A stretch of 43,092 nucleotides of DNA from an uncultured Aquimarina sp. (GTDB lineage: Bacteria; Bacteroidota; Bacteroidia; Flavobacteriales; Flavobacteriaceae). The stretch spans positions 1 to 43,092 of the forward strand of contig CANMLU010000024.1 of assembly GCA_947498815.1 (NCBI GenBank). Direction: 5' to 3'. Made by a program: the position numbers and the translations under genes. The notes below the pieces were generated by a model. The model was not told the DNA's origin. It was given only the letters and a program-made list of their open reading frames with translations, and did not search any database. Below are positions 16,571 through 24,623 of this stretch, in pieces. Numbering within the stretch: position 1 is the stretch's first letter; every line of letters starts with the position of its first letter.

Positions 16571-18877
16571 ATGAAAAAAGTACTGTTCACCCTTACAATG
16601 ACCTTTTTGTTGTCGGGAACATTTATGTATGCTCAGAATCAAAAAAATGTTCGTGAGTTGGGTCATACAAATCAGAATAAGTTTAAGCAAATGTACGAAG
16701 AGTTTGCTACTCCTAATATGTACAGAACAGCATCTGGAGCCCCCGGCTCTGCCTATTATCAGCAACAGGCCGATTACAAAATGGATATTGAGCTTGATGA
16801 TAAAAATAAAAAGCTTACCGGTAAAGAAACAATTACGTATACTAATAATTCACCGGATAATCTAGAGTTTCTATGGGTGCAATTGGATCAGAATATGCGT
16901 GCCAAAGATTCCAAAACGCCACTTATTCAAGGATCCGGTGTTGATTTGGCAAGTTCTCCAAAAGGCTTTTTAACCAAATATATGTCCGAACGTTTTGATG
17001 GAGGATTTAATATTACTGCGGTAAAAGATGTTAATGGAAAACCATTACAATATACCATTAACAGAACTATGATGAGAGTAGAGATGCCAAACGACTTGCA
17101 GTCTGGAGGTAAATTTGTTTTTTCTATAGATTGGTGGTATAATATTAATGACCATGTAAACGGTCGAGGTAGATCTGGATATGAAGAATTTACAGATGGT
17201 AATCGCGCCTATGTAATTGCACAATTTTATCCACGCATGGCTGTGTATAATGATGTTGAAGGATGGCAAAACCATCAGTTTTGGGGAAGAGGAGAGTTTG
17301 CTCTACCCTTTGGTGATTTTGAGGTTAATATCACAGTTCCCGCAGATCATATTTTGGATGCAACAGGAGTATTGGTGAATAGAAAAGAAGTGTTTACTAA
17401 GGAGATGATGAATCGTTATGAAAAAGCGAAAAAATCATATGACGAGCCAGTAATGATTGTTAATCAAGAAGAAGCCGTTGCCAAAGAAAAAAGCTTTTCA
17501 GAAAAAAAGAAAACCTGGAAACTCAAAGCAGAGAATGTTCGTGATTTTGGATTTGCTACCTCAAGAAGATTCCTTTGGGATATGATGGCAGTCAAAATAG
17601 GAGGAAAAGATGTGATGGCTGTATCTATGTATCCTAAAGAAGGTAACCCTCTATGGGAAGACTGGTCGACCAAGGCCGTAGCTAGTACATTAAAATCATA
17701 TAGTCGAATGACTTTCGACTACCCATATCACAAAGCAATTTCTGTACATGCAAAAAATCAAGGGATGGAATATCCAATGATTTGTTGGAACTACGGTAGA
17801 CCAGAAGCAGACGGTTCATACAGCGATCGTGTGAAATATGGAATGATGAGTGTTATCATTCATGAAGTGGGACATAACTTTTTCCCAATGATTGTAAATA
17901 GCGACGAGAGACAATGGACATGGATGGACGAAGGATTAAACACTTTTGTACAGTATGTTGCAGAACAGGATTTTGGCGAGTGGTATCCTAAAGCTTTAGG
18001 AAAAGACAAAACATACCCATCAAGAAGAGGGCCTGCAGAAAAGATAGTGCCGTATATGAGCGGAAATCAAAATAGTCTTTCGCCAATAATGACACAATCT
18101 AATAATATTCATCAATTTGGGCCAAATGCGTATGCAAAACCGGCAACAGGATTAAATATCCTTAGAGAAACGATAATGGGGAGAGAACTTTTTGATTATG
18201 CGTTCAGAACCTATTCGCAACGATGGATGTTCAAACATCCAACACCTGAAGACTTTTTTAGAACTATGGAAGATGCCTCTGCAGTAGATTTGGACTGGTT
18301 TTGGCGAGGATGGTTCTATACGACCGATTATACAGATATTGGGGTAAGTAAAGTGAAGAAATTTGTAGTTTCAAAAGTTCCAACACTTGAAGCACAACAA
18401 TTCGCTGCAAATGATAGGAGATTGAGGTTTGCAAACCCTTCTGATCTTGTTGTAATGGTCGAAGAGGGTAGTAAGGATTATATCAGAATCAAGGCAAATG
18501 ACGGTTTGATTGAAGACCCTAAAAAGCTTAAAGAATATTTAATGGATAACTTTTCTGAAGATGAACGTAAGAGAATTAAGAATCCTAAATTTTTCTACGA
18601 AATTACATTCGAAAAACCAGGAGGTTTAGTAATGCCTTTAATTGTAGAGTATACATATGAAGATGGTACTTCTGAAACAATAACCTATCCTGCAGAGATC
18701 TGGCGTAAAAATGACAATATGGTTAAAAAAGCGAGGGCAACAGAGAAAGCAATTTCAAAAATCGTAGTAGATCCTAAACGAGAAACTGCAGATATTGATA
18801 CATCAAACAATAGCTGGCCAAAAAATCAAGAATTGGGTAAGTTTGACAAATTTAAAAGTAAAGTTAAAGGTCAATAA
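16571..18877 (+). CDS. Secreted M1 family zinc metallopeptidase
   Basis: The 768-aa protein has a signal peptide (about residues 1-21, ending FMYAQ) and is probably periplasmic. The zinc site is complete: HEVGHN at 431-436 with Glu432 as base, and Glu454 in WMDEGLNTF as third ligand (HExxH-18x-E). The M1 aminopeptidase N-terminal beta domain precedes it. The C-terminal part (WFWRGWFYTTDYTDIGV onward) is the usual Bacteroidetes extension. No classic GxMEN motif is evident; QGMEYPMICW at about 397-406 takes its place. Codon use looks more GC-rich than the neighbours, consistent with strong expression. A terminator follows at 18903. Confidence 0.95.
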   Translation: MKKVLFTLTMTFLLSGTFMYAQNQKNVRELGHTNQNKFKQMYEEFATPNMYRTASGAPGSAYYQQQADYKMDIELDDKNKKLTGKETITYTNNSPDNLEFLWVQLDQNMRAKDSKTPLIQGSGVDLASSPKGFLTKYMSERFDGGFNITAVKDVNGKPLQYTINRTMMRVEMPNDLQSGGKFVFSIDWWYNINDHVNGRGRSGYEEFTDGNRAYVIAQFYPRMAVYNDVEGWQNHQFWGRGEFALPFGDFEVNITVPADHILDATGVLVNRKEVFTKEMMNRYEKAKKSYDEPVMIVNQEEAVAKEKSFSEKKKTWKLKAENVRDFGFATSRRFLWDMMAVKIGGKDVMAVSMYPKEGNPLWEDWSTKAVASTLKSYSRMTFDYPYHKAISVHAKNQGMEYPMICWNYGRPEADGSYSDRVKYGMMSVIIHEVGHNFFPMIVNSDERQWTWMDEGLNTFVQYVAEQDFGEWYPKALGKDKTYPSRRGPAEKIVPYMSGNQNSLSPIMTQSNNIHQFGPNAYAKPATGLNILRETIMGRELFDYAFRTYSQRWMFKHPTPEDFFRTMEDASAVDLDWFWRGWFYTTDYTDIGVSKVKKFVVSKVPTLEAQQFAANDRRLRFANPSDLVVMVEEGSKDYIRIKANDGLIEDPKKLKEYLMDNFSEDERKRIKNPKFFYEITFEKPGGLVMPLIVEYTYEDGTSETITYPAEIWRKNDNMVKKARATEKAISKIVVDPKRETADIDTSNNSWPKNQELGKFDKFKSKVKGQ

Positions 18878-18902
18878 CTTATAGCCTATAATATTCATAA
18901 AC

Positions 18903-18937
18903 AAAACCATTCTGATACTTCAGGATGGTTTTTGTTT
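18903..18937 (+). terminator. Terminator after the M1 peptidase
   Basis: AAAACCATTCTG pairs with CAGGATGGTTTT (one G-U pair) around a 6-nt loop, followed by a T-rich tail. The tail also contains the TTTG used as candidate -33 element for tatA. Confidence 0.8.
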
Positions 18938-18950
18938 TAATCATATTTCC

Positions 18951-18958
18951 TATATTTG
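18951..18958 (+). promoter_or_regulatory. -7 box of tatA, predicting a leaderless transcript
   Basis: TATATTTG is a perfect TAnnTTTG match only 4 nt before ATG 18963. TTTG at 18931-18934 is a candidate -33 with a 16-nt spacer. Transcription would start at or within a few bases of the start codon. Confidence 0.55.
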
Positions 18959-18962
18959 TAGC

Positions 18963-19259
18963 ATGATGATTACGTTGCCATTATTTATTAGCGGAACAGA
19001 AATAGCCTTTATAGTTTTTATATTGGTAATGGTTTTTGGTGCCGATAAAATCCCAGAAATTGCACGTGGTTTGGGAAAAGGAATGCGTATCGTTAAAGAC
19101 GCTACAAATGATATCAAGACCGAAATTACCAAAAGTGCAGAAAAACATGGTATTGATACAGATTTACCTACTTCTATCAGTTCTGATATCAAAAATGAAA
19201 TAGATAAGGTCAAAGATGATATTGACGAAATTACCGGCCCTGTAAAACGAAAGTTTTAA
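18963..19259 (+). CDS. tatA: TatA/E family twin-arginine translocase subunit
   Basis: The 98-aa protein has one N-terminal TM helix (about residues 8-25) followed by the hallmark hinge VFGADKIPEIARGLGKGM, an amphipathic helix and a charged tail. TatA-type subunits form the pore that exports folded proteins through the inner membrane. There are two adjacent ATGs (18963 and 18966), and the second may be used if the mRNA is leaderless. No tatC is visible nearby. Confidence 0.92.
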   Translation: MMITLPLFISGTEIAFIVFILVMVFGADKIPEIARGLGKGMRIVKDATNDIKTEITKSAEKHGIDTDLPTSISSDIKNEIDKVKDDIDEITGPVKRKF

Positions 19260-19599
19260 GCAATTATCCCTATTGCTTTTTCGATTTTAATAATTTTTTC
19301 CATTAATTTTCTTTTTAATTAAAAAAAATCACATTTTTTTTAAGGGTACTTCAAAACCAATTTTTTTTAACAAAATCTTAATGTTTATAGTGTTTTCGGG
19401 GAAATTTCACCTAAATTTTTGGTGCTATGCGAGCATAGTAAATCGATTTTCATTACCATTCTTTCAATAAAAGCATTAAATATTTAAGGTATATTTAATA
19501 TATTAGCATTGAAATTGTATAAATGGCAATATAAGCTCTTTGTTGAAGATTTCATATTTAACTGTTTTTTACACACAAACTCATAAACTTATTCTAAAA
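19260..19599. other. Intergenic region before the subtilase gene
   Basis: This is 340 bp of AT-rich DNA with poly-T tracts. No hairpin terminator for tatA, no small ORF and no clean -7 box were found, although TAAGCTCTTTG near 19531 is a weak candidate. The annotated upstream extension of the subtilase frame falls here and lacks coding character. Confidence 0.4.
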
Positions 19600-21087
19600 A
19601 TGAAAAAAATTATTCTTTTTGCTTTAGGGCTATTTCTTGCATTTTCTTGTTCAAAAGAAGACCCTAATGAAATTATTGAACCAACTTTAGAATCTCAGGA
19701 TACACAGAGATTACTTTCGGTAGCAGAAATCAACTCCTTTATCAATGGCGAACTTAAAAATGGGAATCAAGATGTTTGGAGCAAGGCATCTGCCCAAATT
19801 TTGTGGAGTGCCGCAATGCGTGGTGGAGAAGTGTTAAGTGTAGGTTTCGGGAATGAAGGAGAATCCTTTTCCAAAAATCGATCTCCAAGATTATTAGAAA
19901 CTATAGAGAATATTTCTGGTGTTATTGCAAAAAGTGAAGGCGCTACAAAATCTAGTGCCATAAAATCTGCAGATAATACTCTTAATGTTATGGATGTTAA
20001 TGTTACCCAGTTGGCAACTGTGGAGGAATTGTTAAAAATGCAGAACATTAGATATATTGAACCTATAGGATATGCGTCGTACAATAATAATCAACAAAAA
20101 TCGGCGGGTTGCAGTCAAAGTGGACAATCCATTAATGGAGGTGATTACAGAGTTATTTCTCCTAATGCACGTCTTCCTTGGAATTTTGACATCCACAAGG
20201 TCCCACAAGCATGGAATTATAGTACAGGAGCAGGTATTACCATTGGTTTAATTGATACAGGGATTTCTGCAAATCAGAGTTTATTAGGAAATGGATTTAA
20301 TGATGGATCATCTAATGGAAGATATGTAGAAAGGTTTGGTACGTATATAGATTCATTTTGGTGGTGGTCAGACAATATTGACGGACCAAATGATAGATGC
20401 GGTCACGGTACACAAATGGCCTCTGCAATGGTATCTCCGCGTAATGATGATGGTATGCCTGTAGGTGTTGCTTATAATAGTAATCTAGTTGCATATCGAG
20501 GAACATCAGATGTAGTTCTTGAAGATTATCATGAACGAAAAGGCGTAAGTAATGCGCTTAAAGATTTGGGTAATAGGAGTGATGTTAAAATCATTTCTAT
20601 GTCTGTTGGATATCCTTGGTCAATAGGTAATGTAAAAGATGCTGTAAAGTATGCTTATGGAAAAGGCAAAATGATTATTGCTGCTGGTGGAACATCTACT
20701 ACATTTACCAACTGGTATGGCGTAATTTTTCCAGCAAGTATGAGTGAAGCAGTAGCCGTAACAGGTTTAAAAGATAATGGATACAATAGATGCAACATTT
20801 GTCACGATGGAAGTAAAATTGATTTTACAATCGTGATGCAGAGAGCGGGTGATTCAGACAGGAATGTACCGGTACTAGGGTTTAATTCGGGATCACAAGC
20901 CTATGTAGGTGGATCATCTGTAGCTACAGCAATGACAGCCGGTATTGCTGCATTGGTTTGGGCACGAAACCCAAATATGTCTCGAGCTCAAGTGTTGGAC
21001 AAATTAAAAAGAGCAGGAGAATTTTATCCTAATCGTAATAGTAAATTCGGCTATGGTAATATTGACGCGCTTAAAGCGGTTCAATAA
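19600..21087 (+). CDS. S8 family serine peptidase lipoprotein
   Basis: The start at ATG 19600 gives a lipoprotein signal (KKIILFALGLFLAFSC, Cys17) and 495 aa; the 20 codons upstream in frame do not look coding. Residues about 35-170 form a prodomain-like region. The subtilisin triad is Asp219 (TIGLIDTGIS), His269 (RCGHGTQMAS) and Ser440 (GGSSVATAMTAG). It should act at the membrane surface or outside the cell, probably in protein degradation or processing. A 12-bp perfect hairpin follows the stop and is shared with the converging methyltransferase gene. Confidence 0.94.
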   Translation: MKKIILFALGLFLAFSCSKEDPNEIIEPTLESQDTQRLLSVAEINSFINGELKNGNQDVWSKASAQILWSAAMRGGEVLSVGFGNEGESFSKNRSPRLLETIENISGVIAKSEGATKSSAIKSADNTLNVMDVNVTQLATVEELLKMQNIRYIEPIGYASYNNNQQKSAGCSQSGQSINGGDYRVISPNARLPWNFDIHKVPQAWNYSTGAGITIGLIDTGISANQSLLGNGFNDGSSNGRYVERFGTYIDSFWWWSDNIDGPNDRCGHGTQMASAMVSPRNDDGMPVGVAYNSNLVAYRGTSDVVLEDYHERKGVSNALKDLGNRSDVKIISMSVGYPWSIGNVKDAVKYAYGKGKMIIAAGGTSTTFTNWYGVIFPASMSEAVAVTGLKDNGYNRCNICHDGSKIDFTIVMQRAGDSDRNVPVLGFNSGSQAYVGGSSVATAMTAGIAALVWARNPNMSRAQVLDKLKRAGEFYPNRNSKFGYGNIDALKAVQ

Positions 21088-21124
21088 TACTTTTGAATTG
21101 TAATTGTTAATTGAAAATTGATTG

Positions 21125-21157
21125 AATTGGGAACTTGTTTAAAGTTCCCAATTTTAT
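21125..21157. terminator. Bidirectional terminator between subtilase and methyltransferase
   Basis: AATTGGGAACTT pairs perfectly with AAGTTCCCAATT across a 5-nt loop and is followed by TTATTTT on the plus strand. It lies between two converging genes and ends just before the methyltransferase stop codon. Confidence 0.85.
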
Positions 21158-21158
21158 T

Positions 21159-21800
21159 TTATAACACCCTGCTTACCGTAAGTCCATCTCGTATAGGTAA
21201 TAATACGGTTTCTACTCTCTTATCTTCAACCAGAAGTTTATTGTATACTAAAAGAGCTTTAGTAGAGATATCATCATCATCGATTTTCTGAATCACCTTT
21301 CCGCTCCATAAAACATTATCTGATAAAATCACTCCGCCAGGATTCATCTTGTCAATAATTAACTCAAAATAGGCTGGATAATTTGGTTTGTCTGCATCTA
21401 TAAAGACCAAATCAAATTTGAAATCCAAGTCTGGAATAATCTCTGTTGCATCTCCAATATGTTGAAGGATGCGTTTTCCATAAGGTGAGAGATCAAAATA
21501 TTTTCGTTGAAACATTTCCAGCTCCTCGTTAATATCGATAGTATGTAATATCCCATTCTTTTGCATTCCTTCGGCAAGGCAAAGCGCAGAATATCCCGTA
21601 TAGGTACCTATCTCTAAAATATTTTTTGGATTGATTAGCTTGGATAACATACTTAATACTCGTCCTTGATATGGACCACTCAACATTCGTGGTTGCAAGA
21701 TTTTTTGATATGTCTCACGCGTTAATCGTTGTAATAAATCGGGCTCTTTTTGAGTATGATTTATAACATATTGATCTAGCGCTTCAGGGATGAAATGCAT
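21159..21800 (-). CDS. SAM-dependent O-methyltransferase (caffeoyl-CoA OMT-like)
   Basis: The 213-aa cytoplasmic enzyme is the usual size for bacterial Methyltransf_3 proteins. The SAM-binding motif is ILEIGTYTGYSALCLAEGM (61-79). HTIDINEE follows, and LVFIDADKPNYPAY carries the metal-binding Asp135. SGKV near the third metal site is also conserved. The substrate is probably a catechol-type small molecule and cannot be predicted. It is next to the GG-leader peptide gene on the same strand, but a terminator separates them, so a link is not supported. Confidence 0.92.
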   Translation of the reverse strand: MHFIPEALDQYVINHTQKEPDLLQRLTRETYQKILQPRMLSGPYQGRVLSMLSKLINPKNILEIGTYTGYSALCLAEGMQKNGILHTIDINEELEMFQRKYFDLSPYGKRILQHIGDATEIIPDLDFKFDLVFIDADKPNYPAYFELIIDKMNPGGVILSDNVLWSGKVIQKIDDDDISTKALLVYNKLLVEDKRVETVLLPIRDGLTVSRVL

Positions 21801-21847
21801 ATTGTTTTTTTTGCAAAGCTAGAAATTAATTTACAAAAGTATAATTA

Positions 21848-21880
21848 TAAAAAAACCAGGATAATAAAGTATCCTGGTAA
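21848..21880 (-). terminator. Terminator of the GG-leader peptide gene
   Basis: ACCAGGATA (21855-21863) pairs perfectly with TATCCTGGT (21870-21878) around a 6-nt loop. Seven A residues on the left give the U-tract for minus-strand transcription. It lies 34 bp beyond the peptide stop codon. Confidence 0.8.
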
Positions 21881-21912
21881 AAATAGTATTTGATTTTTTT
21901 ACTCAAAAGTGT

Positions 21913-22065
21913 CTAACAAGGTACACAGAAATAATCAGGACCTGGAAAAATGATTTGACCACATTGTCCTGGAGGACAAGGAGGACAGTGACCACCTTTT
22001 ACTGTTTTTTGAGCATCTTTTGATAATTGTTTTGCACCGTCTAATTTTAGAAGATTTTTTTTCAT
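21913..22065 (-). CDS. GG-leader Cys/Pro-rich small peptide (bacteriocin/RiPP precursor-like)
   Basis: This is a 50-aa frame from ATG 22065 to TAG 21913. The leader MKKNLLKLDGAKQLSK continues to a double-glycine site at 24-25 (TVKGG), the pattern of peptides cut by C39-peptidase ABC exporters. The 25-residue core starts HCPPCPPGQCG and ends in CVPC, with five cysteines (27, 30, 35, 47, 50) and six prolines. Similar LSK-(K/D)xQK-x-(I/V)-x-GG leaders are common in Flavobacteriaceae bacteriocin-like ORFs. It has its own terminator and an inverted repeat in its leader DNA. No exporter, peptidase or modifying enzyme is evident nearby. The exact chemistry of the mature product is unknown. Confidence 0.75.
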   Translation of the reverse strand: MKKNLLKLDGAKQLSKDAQKTVKGGHCPPCPPGQCGQIIFPGPDYFCVPC

Positions 22066-22102
22066 CTTACAAGGTTTTAAGTTTTTATTCTTGAGTAATA
22101 AT

Positions 22103-22123
22103 AGACATCCAAGATGGATGTCT
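22103..22123 (-). promoter_or_regulatory. Inverted repeat upstream of the GG-leader peptide gene
   Basis: AGACATCC and GGATGTCT form a perfect 8-bp inverted repeat with a 5-nt spacer, 38 bp before the peptide start codon. It could be an operator or an mRNA leader hairpin. It lacks a U-tract and so is a poor terminator. Confidence 0.45.
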
Positions 22124-22317
22124 TTACCCTATAAATATACTGCTTTTTTTTGTGAAATTTATATTATGTTTTTGTGTAATGTATTCATTTACAAAGCTTA
22201 AATAAGCTTCTTGTTTAATATGAATTGAAGTGGGAGAAGTTTCTTTAAAAAATATGAAACAATCCTATAATTTATCATAATCTTCATAAGTGCTTCTGTA
22301 TTCTTATTTCTAATATG

Positions 22318-22325
22318 TATTTTTG
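22318..22325 (+). promoter_or_regulatory. -7 box of kynU
   Basis: TATTTTTG is a perfect TAnnTTTG box 16 nt before the kynureninase ATG. It predicts a 5' leader of roughly 10 nt. No clear -33 TTG is visible. Confidence 0.5.
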
Positions 22326-22341
22326 AATCAAAACACCAAGA

Positions 22342-23637
22342 ATGCAATTTGAGAATACAATAGAATTTGCGCAAAGACTGGATCAACAGGATGAATTAAG
22401 ATCATATAGAGATCAATTTCTTTTTCCCAAGGTCAATGGTAAACAAGTGATATATTTTACCGGTAATTCTTTGGGACTTCAACCAAAAAACTCTCAAAAC
22501 TTCGTAAATGAGATAATGAGTGATTGGGCAGATTTGGCAGTAGAAGGACATTTTTATGCAGATAAGCCTTGGTGGGATTATCATGAGCGCTTGGCAAAAC
22601 CTCTTAGTAAAATAGTAGGAGCAAAACCTTCTGAGGTTACTGTAATGAATACTTTAACAGTAAACCTTCATCTGTTAATGGTTTCTTTTTACAGACCACA
22701 AGGAAAACGATATAAAATTATTTGCGAAGAAAAAGCTTTTCCAAGTGATCAATATATGTTGCAAAGTCAAGTGCGATTTCATGGATATGATCCGGAAGAT
22801 GCTATTGTCGAAATCAAAAAACGAAAGGGAGAACATAATTTTAGACTAGAAGATATACTTAACACCATCAATGACGTAGGAGACGAATGCGCTTTACTTT
22901 TAATGGGCGGAGTTAACTATTATACTGGCCAGGTATTCGATATGAAAACCATTACCAATGCTGCTCATGGAGTAGGGGCTTTTGTGGGGTGGGATCTTGC
23001 ACATGGAGCCGGAAATATTAAACTCGAATTACATGATTGGGATGTGGATTTTGCCGCCTGGTGCAGTTATAAATATATGAATAGTGGACCCGGAAATGCT
23101 TCAGGGTGTTACATCCATGAGCGATTTCATGATAAAAAAGATATTCCAAGATTTGAAGGATGGTGGGGAACTAGTAAAGAAACTCGATTTTTGATGAAAC
23201 CGGAGTTTGAACCTATGGCCAATGCAGATGCATGGCAACTAAGTAATGCTCCTGTTTTGGCACTAGCTCCATATTTGGCATCTCTGCAACTATTTGATGA
23301 GGTGGGTATGGATGTTCTAATAAAGAAACGAGATCTTATTGTGGCATATCTTGAATTTGTGTTGAAAGAAATCGATAAGCAAGTCGAAAGTACCTTTGAG
23401 ATTATAACCCCATCAAATCAAGCTGAAAGAGGAACGCAGTTATCTGTATTTTTACATGGAGAAGGAAGAAAACTATTTGATTTTTTGATGAAAAATGGAG
23501 TTATCACAGATTGGCGCGAACCAAATGTGATTCGTTTGGCACCAGCTCCTTTTTATTGTTCATTTGAAGATATGTATAATTTTGGACAAATTTTAAAACA
23601 AGGAATCCTGGAAAAAGCAAATCAAGTATCTAGTTAG
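22342..23637 (+). CDS. kynU: Kynureninase
   Basis: The 431-aa PLP enzyme hydrolyses kynurenine or 3-hydroxykynurenine to (3-hydroxy)anthranilate and alanine in tryptophan degradation and NAD synthesis. YFTGNSLGLQPK, DLAVEGHFYADKPWWDYHE, VGWDLAHGAGN and WCSYKYMNSGPGN with Schiff-base Lys244 are signature stretches, and RFEGWWGT is also conserved. The gene converges with an AraC regulator; their coding regions overlap by 8 bp within a palindrome that fixes the last codons of both. Other kynurenine-pathway genes are not in the window. Confidence 0.97.
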   Translation: MQFENTIEFAQRLDQQDELRSYRDQFLFPKVNGKQVIYFTGNSLGLQPKNSQNFVNEIMSDWADLAVEGHFYADKPWWDYHERLAKPLSKIVGAKPSEVTVMNTLTVNLHLLMVSFYRPQGKRYKIICEEKAFPSDQYMLQSQVRFHGYDPEDAIVEIKKRKGEHNFRLEDILNTINDVGDECALLLMGGVNYYTGQVFDMKTITNAAHGVGAFVGWDLAHGAGNIKLELHDWDVDFAAWCSYKYMNSGPGNASGCYIHERFHDKKDIPRFEGWWGTSKETRFLMKPEFEPMANADAWQLSNAPVLALAPYLASLQLFDEVGMDVLIKKRDLIVAYLEFVLKEIDKQVESTFEIITPSNQAERGTQLSVFLHGEGRKLFDFLMKNGVITDWREPNVIRLAPAPFYCSFEDMYNFGQILKQGILEKANQVSS

Positions 23638-23647
23638 ATACTTGATT
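23620..23647. terminator. Palindromic terminator inside the ends of kynU and the AraC gene
   Basis: AATCAAGTATCTA (620-632) and TAGATACTTGATT (635-647, last three digits of 23xxx) are perfect inverted copies. Each strand reads codons for Asn-Gln-Val-Ser, then Ser or Asn, then the stop codon. It can serve both converging genes, although the flanking U-tracts are weak. Confidence 0.6.
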
Positions 23648-24484
23648 ATAGTATTTTGATGGTGAAAGCCCCGAATATTTCTTAAACTGTTTCGAGAAAT
23701 AGGAAGGATCATTAAATCCACATCGGTACATCACTTCTGCAATGGTAAAATTATTATGTTCAAAATGCTCTTGCGCCTTTTTTATCCTGAATTCGTTTAA
23801 AAAATCAATAAAACTCCTGTTTGTTACTGTTTTAAACATTCTACAAAAAGAATTAGGCGTTAGCCCTAATTGCTTTGCAAGAGTTTCTGATCGAATCTGT
23901 TTATCATAATGATCATTAATATATTGAAAGACCTTGGAAATTCTTTCAAGCGAATGTTTATTGATATCTAAAGAGAGGTTTCCTTTAAGTATTGCTCTTT
24001 GATTTTTGGATATTGAAAGTTGATACAAAATATCCATAAAATTGAGAAGCTTTTCTGTATCGTTTTGTTTTTGAAATTTTAAAAACAAAGGAGATAATTT
24101 TTTGTGAATTTCTGATGAAAATATAATTCCGTTATGGGATTTCCTTATATATTTTTGAAGTATTTCGAATTCTGGAAAACTAGTTAGCTTATCACTTATA
24201 AAACCTTCAGGAAACTGAATGACGACTTCAATATTGTTCTTGAACTGTTTGTTGCCAAAAGGCATGTGAGGAATATTGGGCCCCAAAAAAATTAATAGAC
24301 CATCAGCATAGTTTTCAAAATGAGTATCGATCTGGATACTACCTTGTCCACTTTTTATAAACACAAGCTCATATTCTGGATGCAGATGCCAGCTTACTAT
24401 GTCGCATTGAGATTTATTAGTATAACTCTCAATTTTTAATGATTTTGATTGCCCTAGATATATTTGCTCATAAGAAACTTTCAT
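23630..24484 (-). CDS. AraC family transcriptional regulator with cupin-type sensor
   Basis: The 284-aa protein has an N-terminal AraC-binding/cupin-like domain (WHLHPEYELVFIKSGQGSI, PNIPHMPF, about 30-75). A C-terminal double helix-turn-helix lies at about 190-280 (LAKQLGLTPNSFCRMFK, CGFNDPSYFSKQFKKYSGLS). It is divergent from an MFS transporter (139-bp gap) and convergent with kynU. Control of the transporter is therefore the simplest inference, with a small metabolite as likely ligand. Confidence 0.93.
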   Translation of the reverse strand: MKVSYEQIYLGQSKSLKIESYTNKSQCDIVSWHLHPEYELVFIKSGQGSIQIDTHFENYADGLLIFLGPNIPHMPFGNKQFKNNIEVVIQFPEGFISDKLTSFPEFEILQKYIRKSHNGIIFSSEIHKKLSPLFLKFQKQNDTEKLLNFMDILYQLSISKNQRAILKGNLSLDINKHSLERISKVFQYINDHYDKQIRSETLAKQLGLTPNSFCRMFKTVTNRSFIDFLNEFRIKKAQEHFEHNNFTIAEVMYRCGFNDPSYFSKQFKKYSGLSPSKYYNQVSN

Positions 24485-24623
24485 GTAACAAAATTACCAT
24501 TTTGTTTGTTTATATATAGTATTATAGCATATTTTGTCTTTAATATTGAATATTTTGTTTTAATAATCAGCGGATTATGTTTTTACTTTTGATTTATAAA
24601 TTATAGACAATAAACAATTAAGA

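Noticed and set aside
21159-22065. O-methyltransferase as a modifying enzyme for the GG-leader peptide
   Set aside because: A strong terminator separates the two genes, and the enzyme is of the caffeoyl-CoA small-molecule type, so proximity alone is not enough.
22198-22386. 62-aa minus-strand frame before kynU
   Set aside because: It overlaps the kynU start and promoter and shows no domain, signal or coding character.
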